The notes under the pieces were generated by a model. It was given only the letters and a program-made list of their open reading frames with translations. It made no database searches and was not told the origin of the DNA. DNA of 64,000 nt from contig NZ_VLKO01000004.1 of the NCBI RefSeq assembly GCF_007830355.1, forward strand, positions 272,109-336,108, given 5' to 3'. This document shows, piece by piece, positions 45,573 through 54,510 of the stretch (position 1 is the stretch's first letter; every line of letters starts with the position of its first letter). A program made the translations under genes and the position numbers. Source of the DNA: Flavobacterium tiangeerense (GTDB lineage: Bacteria > Bacteroidota > Bacteroidia > Flavobacteriales > Flavobacteriaceae).

Positions 45573-46307
45573 ATGAAAAAATCACTTTTATTACTTGCAG
45601 GTTGCGCTTTATTATCCACTAATTTAACCTTTGCTCAGTGGTCTAGCAAAAATAAAATTCAAGGAAATGGAAACATAGTTTCTGAAAAAAGAACTACAAC
45701 AGATTATGATGCTATTGCTGTATCTGGTTTCTTTGATGTAGAACTGGTTTCAGGAAAAGAAGGAGACATTACTGTTAAAGGAGAGGGAAATTTAATTCCT
45801 TTCATAAAAATTGAAGTTATAAACAATATACTTAAAATTAGTTCTGAAAAAAATAAGTACTTGAGCACGAGTAAAGGCAAGCAAATTTTAATTTCGGTTC
45901 CCTTCGAGGAAATCAACAAATTAAGTTTGACTGGATCAGGAGATATTAATACAAAAAAAACAATCAATAGCAATTCATTCTTAGTTCAGTTAACTGGTTC
46001 TGGTGATATTAATTTAGAAGTAGCATCAAATTCAGTTGCAATAGATGTAACAGGATCCGGAGATGTCACTATTTCAGGAACTACAGACGAATTAAATACA
46101 GCTCTAAACGGTTCTGGAGATATCGATACTTCAAAACTGAAGGCTAAAAACGTTCATGCTGCCGTATCAGGTTCAGGAGATACTACTGTTTTTTGTTCTG
46201 ATAACTTACACGCTAGAGTTTCGGGTTCGGGTGACATTCAATACAAAGGTGATCCAAAGAAAAAAGACACCAAAGTAAGTGGATCAGGAAGTATATCGAA
46301 ATCCTAA
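45573..46307 (+). CDS. DUF2807 (head GIN domain) protein
   Basis: This 244-residue exported protein has a signal peptide ending near LTFAQ (residue 22). The mature part is a DUF2807/GIN-type beta-helix. At least seven repeats of a (T/S/N)GSGD(I/V/T) motif occur from about residue 112 onward (LTGSGDINTK, LTGSGDINLE, VTGSGDVTIS, LNGSGDIDTS, VSGSGDTTVF, VSGSGDIQYK, VSGSGSISKS). It follows the DUF4097-like gene by 17 bases and is probably the last gene of the sigma operon. It is likely periplasmic or outer-membrane associated; its function is unknown. Confidence 0.9.
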   Translation: MKKSLLLLAGCALLSTNLTFAQWSSKNKIQGNGNIVSEKRTTTDYDAIAVSGFFDVELVSGKEGDITVKGEGNLIPFIKIEVINNILKISSEKNKYLSTSKGKQILISVPFEEINKLSLTGSGDINTKKTINSNSFLVQLTGSGDINLEVASNSVAIDVTGSGDVTISGTTDELNTALNGSGDIDTSKLKAKNVHAAVSGSGDTTVFCSDNLHARVSGSGDIQYKGDPKKKDTKVSGSGSISKS

Positions 46308-46330
46308 AAAAACTATTTTAAAAGATATTG

Positions 46331-46366
46331 AAAAGGTGTTTTACGATTGTAAAACACCTTTTTTTG
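46331..46366. terminator. bidirectional terminator
   Basis: AAAAGGTGTTTTAC (46331-46344) and GTAAAACACCTTTT (46349-46362) form a 14-bp perfect stem around GATT, followed by T. It ends the sigma operon and overlaps the last codons of the facing MFS gene. Confidence 0.9.
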
Positions 46367-47669
46367 GTACTTTATTCAACAGAATTACAGCAATTATAAA
46401 GAAAAGGGCTAATATAGCAATAGCTAATCTAGGACTTCCAGTAATTTGATCTACGATTCCATAAACCACCATTCCTATTACAATACCTATTTTTTCGGCT
46501 ACGTCATAAAAACTAAAAAACGATGCCGTATCCGTAGTTTGAGGCAACAACTTTGAATAAGTTGACCTTGATAACGACTGAATGCCCCCCATAACAAGTC
46601 CTACACAACTCGCCATTATATAAAACTCTAAAGGTTGAGTAATGAAGTATGCCGCAACACAAAGTAAAACCCAAAAGCAATTGATAAAAATTAACGTTGG
46701 AATATTACCAAATTTACTAGAAGCTCTTGACGTTAAGAAAGCGCCTAAAACTGCGACTAATTGAATGAGCAAAATACAAATTATCAAACCTACTGTTCCT
46801 TCTTCTTTAGTAGGCCATTGAATTTCTTGTGCACCAAAATAAGTAGCTACCAGCATCACGGTTTGTACAGCCATACTCGACACAAAAAAACTTCTTAAAT
46901 ATGCTTTTAAAGCTTTATTTTCTTGCAATAAAAGCCATACTTTTTTAAGTTCATTAAAACCATTAAACACTACTTGACGGGTAACTTTGTGACCGCTATT
47001 TTTGTTGCCGTTGGGTAAATAATAATATGAATATTGGCTAAAAAGAATCCACCAAACACCTACCATAACAAAAGAGTAGCGCATTGCTTTCATGGCTGCT
47101 TCTCCATCTGTTCCTGAAATTCCAAAAAGCTTAGGTTTCATAATCATCAATAAATTAATAATTAATAAAATTACACTCCCTATATATCCCATGGAATAGC
47201 CCTTAGCACTTATTTGATCTTGCTGCTCTTCATGTGCAATATCTGGTAAATAAGAGTTATAAAAAACCAAACTCCCCCAATACCCTATTAATCCTAATAA
47301 ATAAAATAATAAACCAACATATATATTTTCAAGGTCAAACCAATACAAACCCATACAGGATAAGGCCCCTAAATAACAAAAGAATTTCATAAACGCCTTT
47401 TTATTTCCAACATAATCAGCTATTCCAGATAATAATGGAGATAAGAATGAAACTATTAAGAAAGCAAAAGCAGTAATAAAACTTATTAACGCTGAATTCT
47501 TAAGGTGCATCCCAAAAACATCAATATAATGACTGCGGTCTGAAAATAAAGCATCATAAAAAATAGGAAAAACAGCTGATGCAATAGTTAAAGTATAGAC
47601 AGAGTTTGCCCAATCATAAAAAGCCCACGCATTTAATAATTTTTTACTTCCTTTTTCTAATTCAGCCAT
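46341..47669 (-). CDS. UMF1 family MFS transporter (Atg22-like)
   Basis: This 442-residue permease has about 12 membrane segments. The N-terminus LLNAWAFYDWANSVYTLTIASAVFPIFY is diagnostic for the UMF1/Atg22-like branch of the MFS. The loop SGIADYVGNKKAF and the late GGIQSLSRSTYSKLLP segment also fit. Its stop codon sits inside the terminator stem shared with the facing DUF2807 gene. The bacterial substrate is unknown; the fungal relatives export amino acids from the vacuole. Confidence 0.88.
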   Translation of the reverse strand: MAELEKGSKKLLNAWAFYDWANSVYTLTIASAVFPIFYDALFSDRSHYIDVFGMHLKNSALISFITAFAFLIVSFLSPLLSGIADYVGNKKAFMKFFCYLGALSCMGLYWFDLENIYVGLLFYLLGLIGYWGSLVFYNSYLPDIAHEEQQDQISAKGYSMGYIGSVILLIINLLMIMKPKLFGISGTDGEAAMKAMRYSFVMVGVWWILFSQYSYYYLPNGNKNSGHKVTRQVVFNGFNELKKVWLLLQENKALKAYLRSFFVSSMAVQTVMLVATYFGAQEIQWPTKEEGTVGLIICILLIQLVAVLGAFLTSRASSKFGNIPTLIFINCFWVLLCVAAYFITQPLEFYIMASCVGLVMGGIQSLSRSTYSKLLPQTTDTASFFSFYDVAEKIGIVIGMVVYGIVDQITGSPRLAIAILALFFIIAVILLNKVPKKGVLQS

Positions 47670-47781
47670 GTGATTTTTTTTGGTTACGAATGTATTTATT
47701 TTTTTTCAAGAACAATGCAAAACCTTATTTTTTTACACATTAAGAAATCATTATTCATAAAATCATCTTATGTAAACAAAA

Positions 47782-47806
47782 AAAGCTATCCATAACGGAT
47801 AGCTTT
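47782..47806 (-). terminator. terminator of the M48 peptidase gene
   Basis: AAAGCTATCC (47782-47791) and GGATAGCTTT (47797-47806) form a perfect 10-bp stem around ATAAC. The minus strand continues TTTTGTTT. Confidence 0.85.
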
Positions 47807-47826
47807 CTACATAATAAAAAACAATA

Positions 47827-48639
47827 TTATCTTATCAATCCTACTTTAGCAGCAATTGCTTTTGCTTCGGGTATGTACGCTTGTAAATTAGCAATTCGGG
47901 TAGCATCAGATGGGTGTGTACTCATAAATTCTGGTGGTGCTTGACCATTAGATTGAGCCGACATGCGCTGCCAAAAAGCAATAGACGTTTCAGGATTATA
48001 TCCTGCAATGGTCATTAAAACCAATCCTATTTTATCAGCTTCTGTTTCGTGAGCTCTACTAAATGGAAGTATTCCTAAACCTTGAGAGCCTAATCCATAA
48101 ACTTGACTCCATACTTGTTGTGTTTTTTCACTTTTACCTCCAGTCGCAACTGCTACTCCTACGGCTCCTAATTGTTGCAATTGAGAGGCACTCATACGTT
48201 GCGCACCATGATCTGCAAGAGCGTGCGAAACCTCATGTCCCATAACTGTTGCTAGGCCTGCGTCATCTTTAGTAATTGGTAAAATCCCAGAATACACTAC
48301 GATTTTTCCACCTGGCATACACCATGCGTTAACTTCTTTGTTGTCGACTAATTTATATTCCCATCGATAATCTACTAAATACTGTCCTTGACCTAAATAT
48401 GTTAAATATTTCTCAGCAGCAGCCTTAATTCGGAAACCTATAGCCTCCACTTTCTTTGCATCGGCAGTTCCTGTAATTACTTTATTCTCTTTCAAAAACG
48501 TATCGTATTGTTGAAAGGCTGTTGGAAATAACTGATTATTTGGCACAAAATTGAGTGTTTTTTTTCCTGTAATGGGATTGGTAGCGCAAGAATAAACAAT
48601 TCCTAATGTAACCAAACTAACTAATACATATTTTTTCAT
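47827..48639 (-). CDS. M48 family metallopeptidase lipoprotein
   Basis: This 270-residue lipoprotein has a signal peptide ending in the lipobox-like GIVYSC, placing it in the envelope. The zinc motif HEVSH is near residue 136, within TVMGHEVSHALADHGAQRM, and the third ligand lies in the AHETEADKIGLVLM segment. This is the LoiP/YcaL/BepA-like group of M48 peptidases, which act in envelope quality control. It lies 78 bases downstream of GH31 on the same strand but has its own terminator and no functional tie to glycogen. Confidence 0.9.
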   Translation of the reverse strand: MKKYVLVSLVTLGIVYSCATNPITGKKTLNFVPNNQLFPTAFQQYDTFLKENKVITGTADAKKVEAIGFRIKAAAEKYLTYLGQGQYLVDYRWEYKLVDNKEVNAWCMPGGKIVVYSGILPITKDDAGLATVMGHEVSHALADHGAQRMSASQLQQLGAVGVAVATGGKSEKTQQVWSQVYGLGSQGLGILPFSRAHETEADKIGLVLMTIAGYNPETSIAFWQRMSAQSNGQAPPEFMSTHPSDATRIANLQAYIPEAKAIAAKVGLIR

Positions 48640-48717
48640 AACTGTAATTTTATAAGAATCAAAAATACAAAAAATGTGTCTGCATTACTTATATAATTAA
48701 TGTAAATAGTTTCAATA

Positions 48718-51123
48718 TTAATCCAAGTTACCCATAATATGAAAAGATATAAATCCTTTTTCAACAAGAATATATCCTTCTTTTTCTAAGGTATCACTAT
48801 CAAATACAACTGCTACATTGTCAATTTCTAAAGTTTCAACCTTAAAAGGCAACCCTATTAAATTCATCTTATATTTAGAATAATTAGTTACGTACTTCCC
48901 CTCTTGATGAGCCTGGATAATTAATTCGTTTTCTTTACCAGTAGCTTGAAAAGACATAAAACTATAGCGTCCTTTTTTGTAATCATAACCATCTTGAGCA
49001 TCCTCATAGACTACAGATAATTCTTTACCGTCTTTGTAATAAACATCTAGTATCAACTCATCAAACTCGAGTTCGCCTACATATTGTTGAACTGGATATT
49101 TAGGAATAATAGATCCTGCTTTTATAAAAATTGGAATTTGATCAAACTTGGTATCCACCCAAAGTTCTTTTCCACCTTTACACAACTCGTTTGTCCAGTA
49201 ATTATACCATTCGCCACGAGGTAAATACATTCTTCTACCTAAAGCATTAGGTTCTAATATGGGACAGACTACTATTTGATTTCCAAAAACAAATTCGTCA
49301 TTACGATAGTGGGTTTGAGTATCTTCTTGGTCAAAATATACTAATGGTTTCAACATTGGTACACCTTCTTCGATGTACTGCCAAAACATGGTATACAAGT
49401 AAGGCAACAATTGGTATCTTAAATTTACAAACTTTCTTGTAATATCAATCACTTCGTCATCAAAAGCCCAAGGTTCTTGATCGCCATGATCTCCAGAAGA
49501 ATGCGTTCTACAAAAGGGGTGAAACACTCCTAATTGTATCCATCTAGCATACAATTCCCCTGAAGGCTGCTCTGCAAAACCACCAATATCTGAGCCCGTA
49601 AAACCCATTCCTGAAATGGACATGCGCTGTACTTGAATATTTGCAATCCACAAATGCTCCCACGTAGCTACATTGTCACCTGTCCATGAAGAAGTGTAAC
49701 GTTGTGCACCAGCATAAGCTGATCGTGTAATAACAAATGGCCTCTTAGGGTAGGCAAAACGCTTTACACCATGATAGGTAGCTCTAGCCATTTGGGTACC
49801 ATAAATATTGTGTGCTTTCCTGTGGCTACATGGATTTCCATCGTAATGATGACGCACGTCCATTGGAAATGTTTTATTAGGAACCTCCATAACGGCAGGC
49901 TCGTTCATATCATTCCAAACTCCTTTTACACCTATATCCGATATTAATTCTTTAAATAAGCCCGCCCACCATTCTCTTACTGTGGGATTTGTAAAATCAG
50001 GAAAATTACATTCTCCTGGCCAAACTTTTCCTTTCATGTAAGGACCATCGGCACGTTTACAAAAATAATCGTTTGCCAATGCTTCTTTATAAACCGAATA
50101 TTCTTTATCAATTTTTATCCCAGGATCAATTATAACAACCGTTTTAAAACCATCTTCGGCTAACTCGGCTACCATTCGTTTAGGATCTGGAAAATAGTTT
50201 TTATTCCATGTAAAACATCTAAAACCGTCCATGTAATCAATGTCAAGATACAAAGCATCACAAGGTATTTTTAACGCTCTAAACTTTGCAGCAATTTCTT
50301 TTAAATTACTTTCAGGGTAATAACTCCATTTGCATTGGTGATAGCCTAATGCCCACAAAGGTGGTAACTCTGGTTTTCCTGTTAAATCTGTGTAAGTTGT
50401 TACCACATCTTGCATTTGCGGACCGTAAATAAAATAATAATTCATCTCTCCACCTTCGGCCCAATAACTTGTTACGTTGCGGCGTTCATGGCAAAAATCA
50501 AAAAATGTTCTAAAAGTATTATCAAAGAAAATTCCGTATGATTTTTTGTTGTGTAAACCAATGTAAAATGGAACTACTTTATACAGTGGTTCTTGATCTT
50601 TTTGAAAAGCATATTGATCTGTTGCAAAATTTTCAATACGTTTTCCTTTAAGATTCATTTGAGTGGCTTTATCACCTAAACCGTAAAAACATTCCCCGTC
50701 TTTTGAGGACTTACTCATTTTTACAATGTTCCCACCATATTCATAACTTTCTTCCCAGTGAAATCCTAGTTCATCCTCTAATATAATGGTATCTTCTAAG
50801 TCATAAATAGAAAGTCTCATGTCTGATTTTTGAATCTTACACTTAACTTTACTTGTTTTTATTTGGTAAAATACTTCGTGCTCACTTACCTCAAGAAAAT
50901 TATACCCATGCGAATGGCTTTTATCTACTGCATACGAAAAATCATTGCTAAAATACCCTTTGGTAGTAAATCTAAAACGTATTAAACTATCTCTTAATAC
51001 CGTTACTTTTAAAATAACACTGTTGTCTGTGTGAAAATAAACAGAATCAACATCATGTTCAAACGATACTATTTTTGTAGGATACAAGTCTCCTTTATAT
51101 TCTAGTTCTGTATTTGTAATCAT
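48718..51123 (-). CDS. GH31 family alpha-glucosidase
   Basis: This 801-residue glycoside hydrolase of family 31 has no signal peptide, so it is probably cytoplasmic. The nucleophile Asp lies in GVWNDMNEP near residue 406, and the acid/base Asp in SSWTGDN near residue 480. The PPLWALGYHQCKWSYYPE segment opens the barrel, and CDALYLDIDYMDGFRCFTW is a further family block. It likely releases glucose from alpha-linked gluco-oligosaccharides. It follows glgB on the same strand after 160 bases, with an operator-like repeat in the gap, suggesting a link to glycogen or maltodextrin turnover. Confidence 0.93.
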   Translation of the reverse strand: MITNTELEYKGDLYPTKIVSFEHDVDSVYFHTDNSVILKVTVLRDSLIRFRFTTKGYFSNDFSYAVDKSHSHGYNFLEVSEHEVFYQIKTSKVKCKIQKSDMRLSIYDLEDTIILEDELGFHWEESYEYGGNIVKMSKSSKDGECFYGLGDKATQMNLKGKRIENFATDQYAFQKDQEPLYKVVPFYIGLHNKKSYGIFFDNTFRTFFDFCHERRNVTSYWAEGGEMNYYFIYGPQMQDVVTTYTDLTGKPELPPLWALGYHQCKWSYYPESNLKEIAAKFRALKIPCDALYLDIDYMDGFRCFTWNKNYFPDPKRMVAELAEDGFKTVVIIDPGIKIDKEYSVYKEALANDYFCKRADGPYMKGKVWPGECNFPDFTNPTVREWWAGLFKELISDIGVKGVWNDMNEPAVMEVPNKTFPMDVRHHYDGNPCSHRKAHNIYGTQMARATYHGVKRFAYPKRPFVITRSAYAGAQRYTSSWTGDNVATWEHLWIANIQVQRMSISGMGFTGSDIGGFAEQPSGELYARWIQLGVFHPFCRTHSSGDHGDQEPWAFDDEVIDITRKFVNLRYQLLPYLYTMFWQYIEEGVPMLKPLVYFDQEDTQTHYRNDEFVFGNQIVVCPILEPNALGRRMYLPRGEWYNYWTNELCKGGKELWVDTKFDQIPIFIKAGSIIPKYPVQQYVGELEFDELILDVYYKDGKELSVVYEDAQDGYDYKKGRYSFMSFQATGKENELIIQAHQEGKYVTNYSKYKMNLIGLPFKVETLEIDNVAVVFDSDTLEKEGYILVEKGFISFHIMGNLD

Positions 51124-51206
51124 GTGGTATGGTATTTATTTGGACTGGTTTTCAAAAATCAAACATACAAAAAACGAACGTAATCTCTTTAAAACATGCT
51201 ATTTAT

Positions 51207-51220
51207 TAACGAAAACGTTA
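51207..51220. promoter_or_regulatory. operator-like inverted repeat upstream of GH31
   Basis: TAACG-AAAA-CGTTA is an inverted repeat with a four-base spacer, about 85 bases before the GH31 start. Sites with CG-centred half-sites are typical of LacI/GalR regulators of sugar genes, but no such regulator is in the window, so this is a candidate only. Confidence 0.4.
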
Positions 51221-51283
51221 TATATAATTATTGATATGCACCATCCATTTTTTTAAATAAAAATTAAAGTTTGAACACAAATT

Positions 51284-53191
51284 TTATACAATCTGGAAAG
51301 CAATTACACTCAATGGAGGAAGAATCAAAGCAACCGAATAATCTCTACCATCGTAAGGAATACTTTGAATTAACATTCTCTTAGAGTTTTGAACACCGCT
51401 TCCTCCATAAATAGTCTCGTCACTATTAAATATAGATTGTAAATTACCCGATCTTGGAATACCAATGGTATAGTTTTCTCTAACCACTGGCGTGAAATTA
51501 CACACAACAACTAAATCATCTTCTTGATTATTTCCTTTTCTGATAAATGAAAAAACTGCATTTTGATGATCCGAATAATTAATCCATTCAAAACCATCAG
51601 GAGTAAATTGTTTTTCATACAATGCAGGTTGCGATTTATACAATGTATTCAAATCTGTAATGATCTTTTTAATTCCTTTGTGAAAAGAAAATTCTAATAA
51701 ATACCAATCTAAGCTTTTTTCAAAATTCCATTCGCTACTTTGACCAAATTCTCCGCCCATAAACAAAAGCTTGGTACCTGGATGCATGAACATATAGGCA
51801 TATAAAAGTCTAAGATTTGCAAATTGTTGCCACTCATCACCGGGCATTCTTCCTAAAATAGATTTTTTGCCATAAACCACTTCATCATGTGATAGTGGTA
51901 ACATAAAATTTTCTGTAAAGGCATATGTCATGGAGAATGTTAACTCATTTTGATGGTATTTTCTATAAATAGTATCTTTTTTAAAATAATCCAAAGTATC
52001 ATGCATCCAACCCATCATCCATTTCATCCCAAAACCTAAACCACCTATAAAGGTAGGTCTTGAAACCATTGGGAATGATGTACTTTCCTCTGCAATGGTT
52101 TGAACACCCTCGTAATTAAGATAAACTGCTTCATTAAACTCTTTAAGAAAACTGATTGTATCCAGATTTTCTCGACCTCCGTAAATGTTGGGCTCCCACT
52201 CTCCTTTTTTTCGAGAATAATCTAAATACAACATGGAAGCGACTGCATCTACACGCAATCCATCTGCATGGTAATGCTGTAACCAAAACAAGGCATTACT
52301 GATCAAAAAAGAACGAACTTCATTGCGTCCATAATTAAATACCAAACTTTTCCAATCTGGATGGTATCCTTTTCTTCGATCTGGATGTTCAAAAAGATTA
52401 GAACCATCAAAAAATCCTAAACCATGTGCATCATCTGGAAAATGAGATGGCACCCAATCCAGAATCACTCCTATTCCCTCTTGATGTAATTTATCTATCA
52501 AATACATGAGATCTTGAGGATTTCCAAATCTAGATGTTGGCGCAAAATATCCTACTAATTGATATCCCCAAGATGGATCGTATGGATACTCCATTATAGG
52601 CATAAACTCTACATGAGTAAACCCCGTTTCTTTGAGATATTGAACTAAATCAAGTGCTAATTCTTGATACGACAGAAAACTATTATCCTCAACATGACGT
52701 TTCCACGACCCCAAGTGCATCTCATAAACAGAAAAAGGTTTGTCTAAAGCATTATTTTCTTTTCTGTTTTGCATCCATTTTGCGTCGTTCCAATCGTAAT
52801 CAAGATCCCATACAACAGAGGCTGTTTTTGGCGGTTGCTCACAAAAAAAAGCAAATGGATCTGCTTTTTCAGTGACAACTCCATCAATGCTAGATTGAAT
52901 TTTGTACTTGTAAATAGCTCCTTTTTCAATATTTGGAATAAAACCTTCCCAAATTCCTGATGAATCCCACCGTACGTTTAATGAATGCGAATGTTGCTGC
53001 CAAAAATTAAAATCCCCTACAACAGATACTGAATGAGCCGATGGTGCCCAAACTGCAAAGTAAACCCCTTGCACTCCATTCAAAGACATCATGTGCGCTC
53101 CTAATTTTTCATAAAGACGAAAATGCTTGCCAGCTTTAAACAAATCAATATCAAAATCAGTAAAAATGGAGTGTGTGATAACAGTATTCAT
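51284..53191 (-). CDS. glgB: 1,4-alpha-glucan branching enzyme
   Basis: This 635-residue GlgB introduces alpha-1,6 branches into glycogen. An N-terminal CBM48-type domain (about residues 25-115, GVYFAVWAPSAHSVSVVGDFNFW) precedes the GH13 barrel. The barrel has the DWVPSHF region, the nucleophile Asp in GLRVDAVASM near residue 315, the acid Glu in TIAEES near residue 366 and the stabilising Asp in LPLSHDEVV near residue 435. A C-terminal beta domain closes the protein. It is shorter at the N-terminus than the E. coli enzyme, the usual form in many bacteria. It lies 38 bases after glgC. Confidence 0.96.
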   Translation of the reverse strand: MNTVITHSIFTDFDIDLFKAGKHFRLYEKLGAHMMSLNGVQGVYFAVWAPSAHSVSVVGDFNFWQQHSHSLNVRWDSSGIWEGFIPNIEKGAIYKYKIQSSIDGVVTEKADPFAFFCEQPPKTASVVWDLDYDWNDAKWMQNRKENNALDKPFSVYEMHLGSWKRHVEDNSFLSYQELALDLVQYLKETGFTHVEFMPIMEYPYDPSWGYQLVGYFAPTSRFGNPQDLMYLIDKLHQEGIGVILDWVPSHFPDDAHGLGFFDGSNLFEHPDRRKGYHPDWKSLVFNYGRNEVRSFLISNALFWLQHYHADGLRVDAVASMLYLDYSRKKGEWEPNIYGGRENLDTISFLKEFNEAVYLNYEGVQTIAEESTSFPMVSRPTFIGGLGFGMKWMMGWMHDTLDYFKKDTIYRKYHQNELTFSMTYAFTENFMLPLSHDEVVYGKKSILGRMPGDEWQQFANLRLLYAYMFMHPGTKLLFMGGEFGQSSEWNFEKSLDWYLLEFSFHKGIKKIITDLNTLYKSQPALYEKQFTPDGFEWINYSDHQNAVFSFIRKGNNQEDDLVVVCNFTPVVRENYTIGIPRSGNLQSIFNSDETIYGGSGVQNSKRMLIQSIPYDGRDYSVALILPPLSVIAFQIV

Positions 53192-53229
53192 ATAGGTATT
53201 GTATACATGTAAATGATGTGGAATTTAAA

Positions 53230-54510
53230 CTATTTAATACTAAAATTATCTGGTATTACAGCTCCTTTTTTTATAACAACAATACCGTCTTTAATAGCAT
53301 ATAAATCCGTAGAAAAATCAGAGAGATGGTTGCCACCGTTTATGTGGACATCATTTCCTATTCGGCAATTTTTATCTACTAATGCATTATTGATATAACA
53401 CCTTTCACCAATTCCTACTAATAGTTTGCCATTAGTAACATCAGCATCCATCTCATCAATGTTTTGATAAAAATCATTTCCCATAATGTAACAATTCTGA
53501 ATAACTGTTCCAGTGCCTAATCTTGAACGAATTCCTATCACAGAATTGTTTATTTCTTTGGCATTCAAAATACAGCCTTCAGATATCAAAGAACGTTCAA
53601 CCATGGTCTTTTGAAATTTAGAAGGTGGTAAAAGTCTCGGTCTAGTATAAATTTTATTGGTATCATCAAACAAATTAAACTTTGGTAAATCTTCTGTAAG
53701 ACCAATGTTAGCTTTAAAGAAAGAATCTATGTTTCCAATATCGGTCCAGTATCCTTCATATTGATAACTTAGTATTTTTTTATGACCCACTGCTTGGGGA
53801 ATAATTTCTTTTCCAAAGTCTTTTGTTTCCTTATTTGACATGATGTCTACTAACAAATCTTTGTTAAAGATGTAAATCCCCATTGAAGCGAGGTAATGCT
53901 TACCCTCTTCTTTCATTTGGTCACTCACATCAGATTCCCAATCTGGCAATAATTCTTTAGCCGGTTTTTCAATAAAAGATTCAATACAACTTTCGGCATT
54001 CGTTTTTAAAATCCCAAATTCAGGTGCATCTTTTGCATTAACGGGTAAAGTTGCAATGGTAATATCGGCTTGTCGCTTGATATGTTCTTCAACCATCTCA
54101 TTAAAGTCCATTTGATACAATTGATCCCCAGATAAAATCAATGCATAATCAAACTCATGGTTTAAAAAATGGGGCATACATTGTCTTACAGCATCTGCAG
54201 TGCCTTGAAACCAAGTTGGGTTATCTGGAGTTTGCTCCGCAGCCAATATATCAACAAAAGAATGACTAAAAATACTAAAGTTATAGGTGTTTTTTATGTG
54301 AGCATTTAAGGAAGCCGAATTGAATTGAGTCAATACAAATATTCTATAAATATCTGAATTCATACAATTTGAAATAGGAATATCTACCAATCTATACTTC
54401 CCTCCAATGGGCACAGCAGGTTTAGATCTCGACTCTGTTAAAGGATATAATCTGGAACCTTGTCCACCACCTAAAATAATTGCAATAACATTTTTCTTTT
54501 TAGCGTTCAT
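53230..54510 (-). CDS. glgC: glucose-1-phosphate adenylyltransferase
   Basis: This 426-residue GlgC makes ADP-glucose, the committed step of glycogen synthesis. The N-terminal nucleotidyltransferase site is ILGGGQGSRLYPLTESRSKP, followed by PIGGKYRLVDIPISNCMNS, and FQGTADAVRQ for ATP/glucose-1-phosphate binding. The C-terminal left-handed beta-helix (about residues 300-426) is the allosteric and oligomerisation domain. Its ATG overlaps the glgA stop by four bases (ATGA), so the two are translationally coupled. Confidence 0.96.
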   Translation of the reverse strand: MNAKKKNVIAIILGGGQGSRLYPLTESRSKPAVPIGGKYRLVDIPISNCMNSDIYRIFVLTQFNSASLNAHIKNTYNFSIFSHSFVDILAAEQTPDNPTWFQGTADAVRQCMPHFLNHEFDYALILSGDQLYQMDFNEMVEEHIKRQADITIATLPVNAKDAPEFGILKTNAESCIESFIEKPAKELLPDWESDVSDQMKEEGKHYLASMGIYIFNKDLLVDIMSNKETKDFGKEIIPQAVGHKKILSYQYEGYWTDIGNIDSFFKANIGLTEDLPKFNLFDDTNKIYTRPRLLPPSKFQKTMVERSLISEGCILNAKEINNSVIGIRSRLGTGTVIQNCYIMGNDFYQNIDEMDADVTNGKLLVGIGERCYINNALVDKNCRIGNDVHINGGNHLSDFSTDLYAIKDGIVVIKKGAVIPDNFSIK

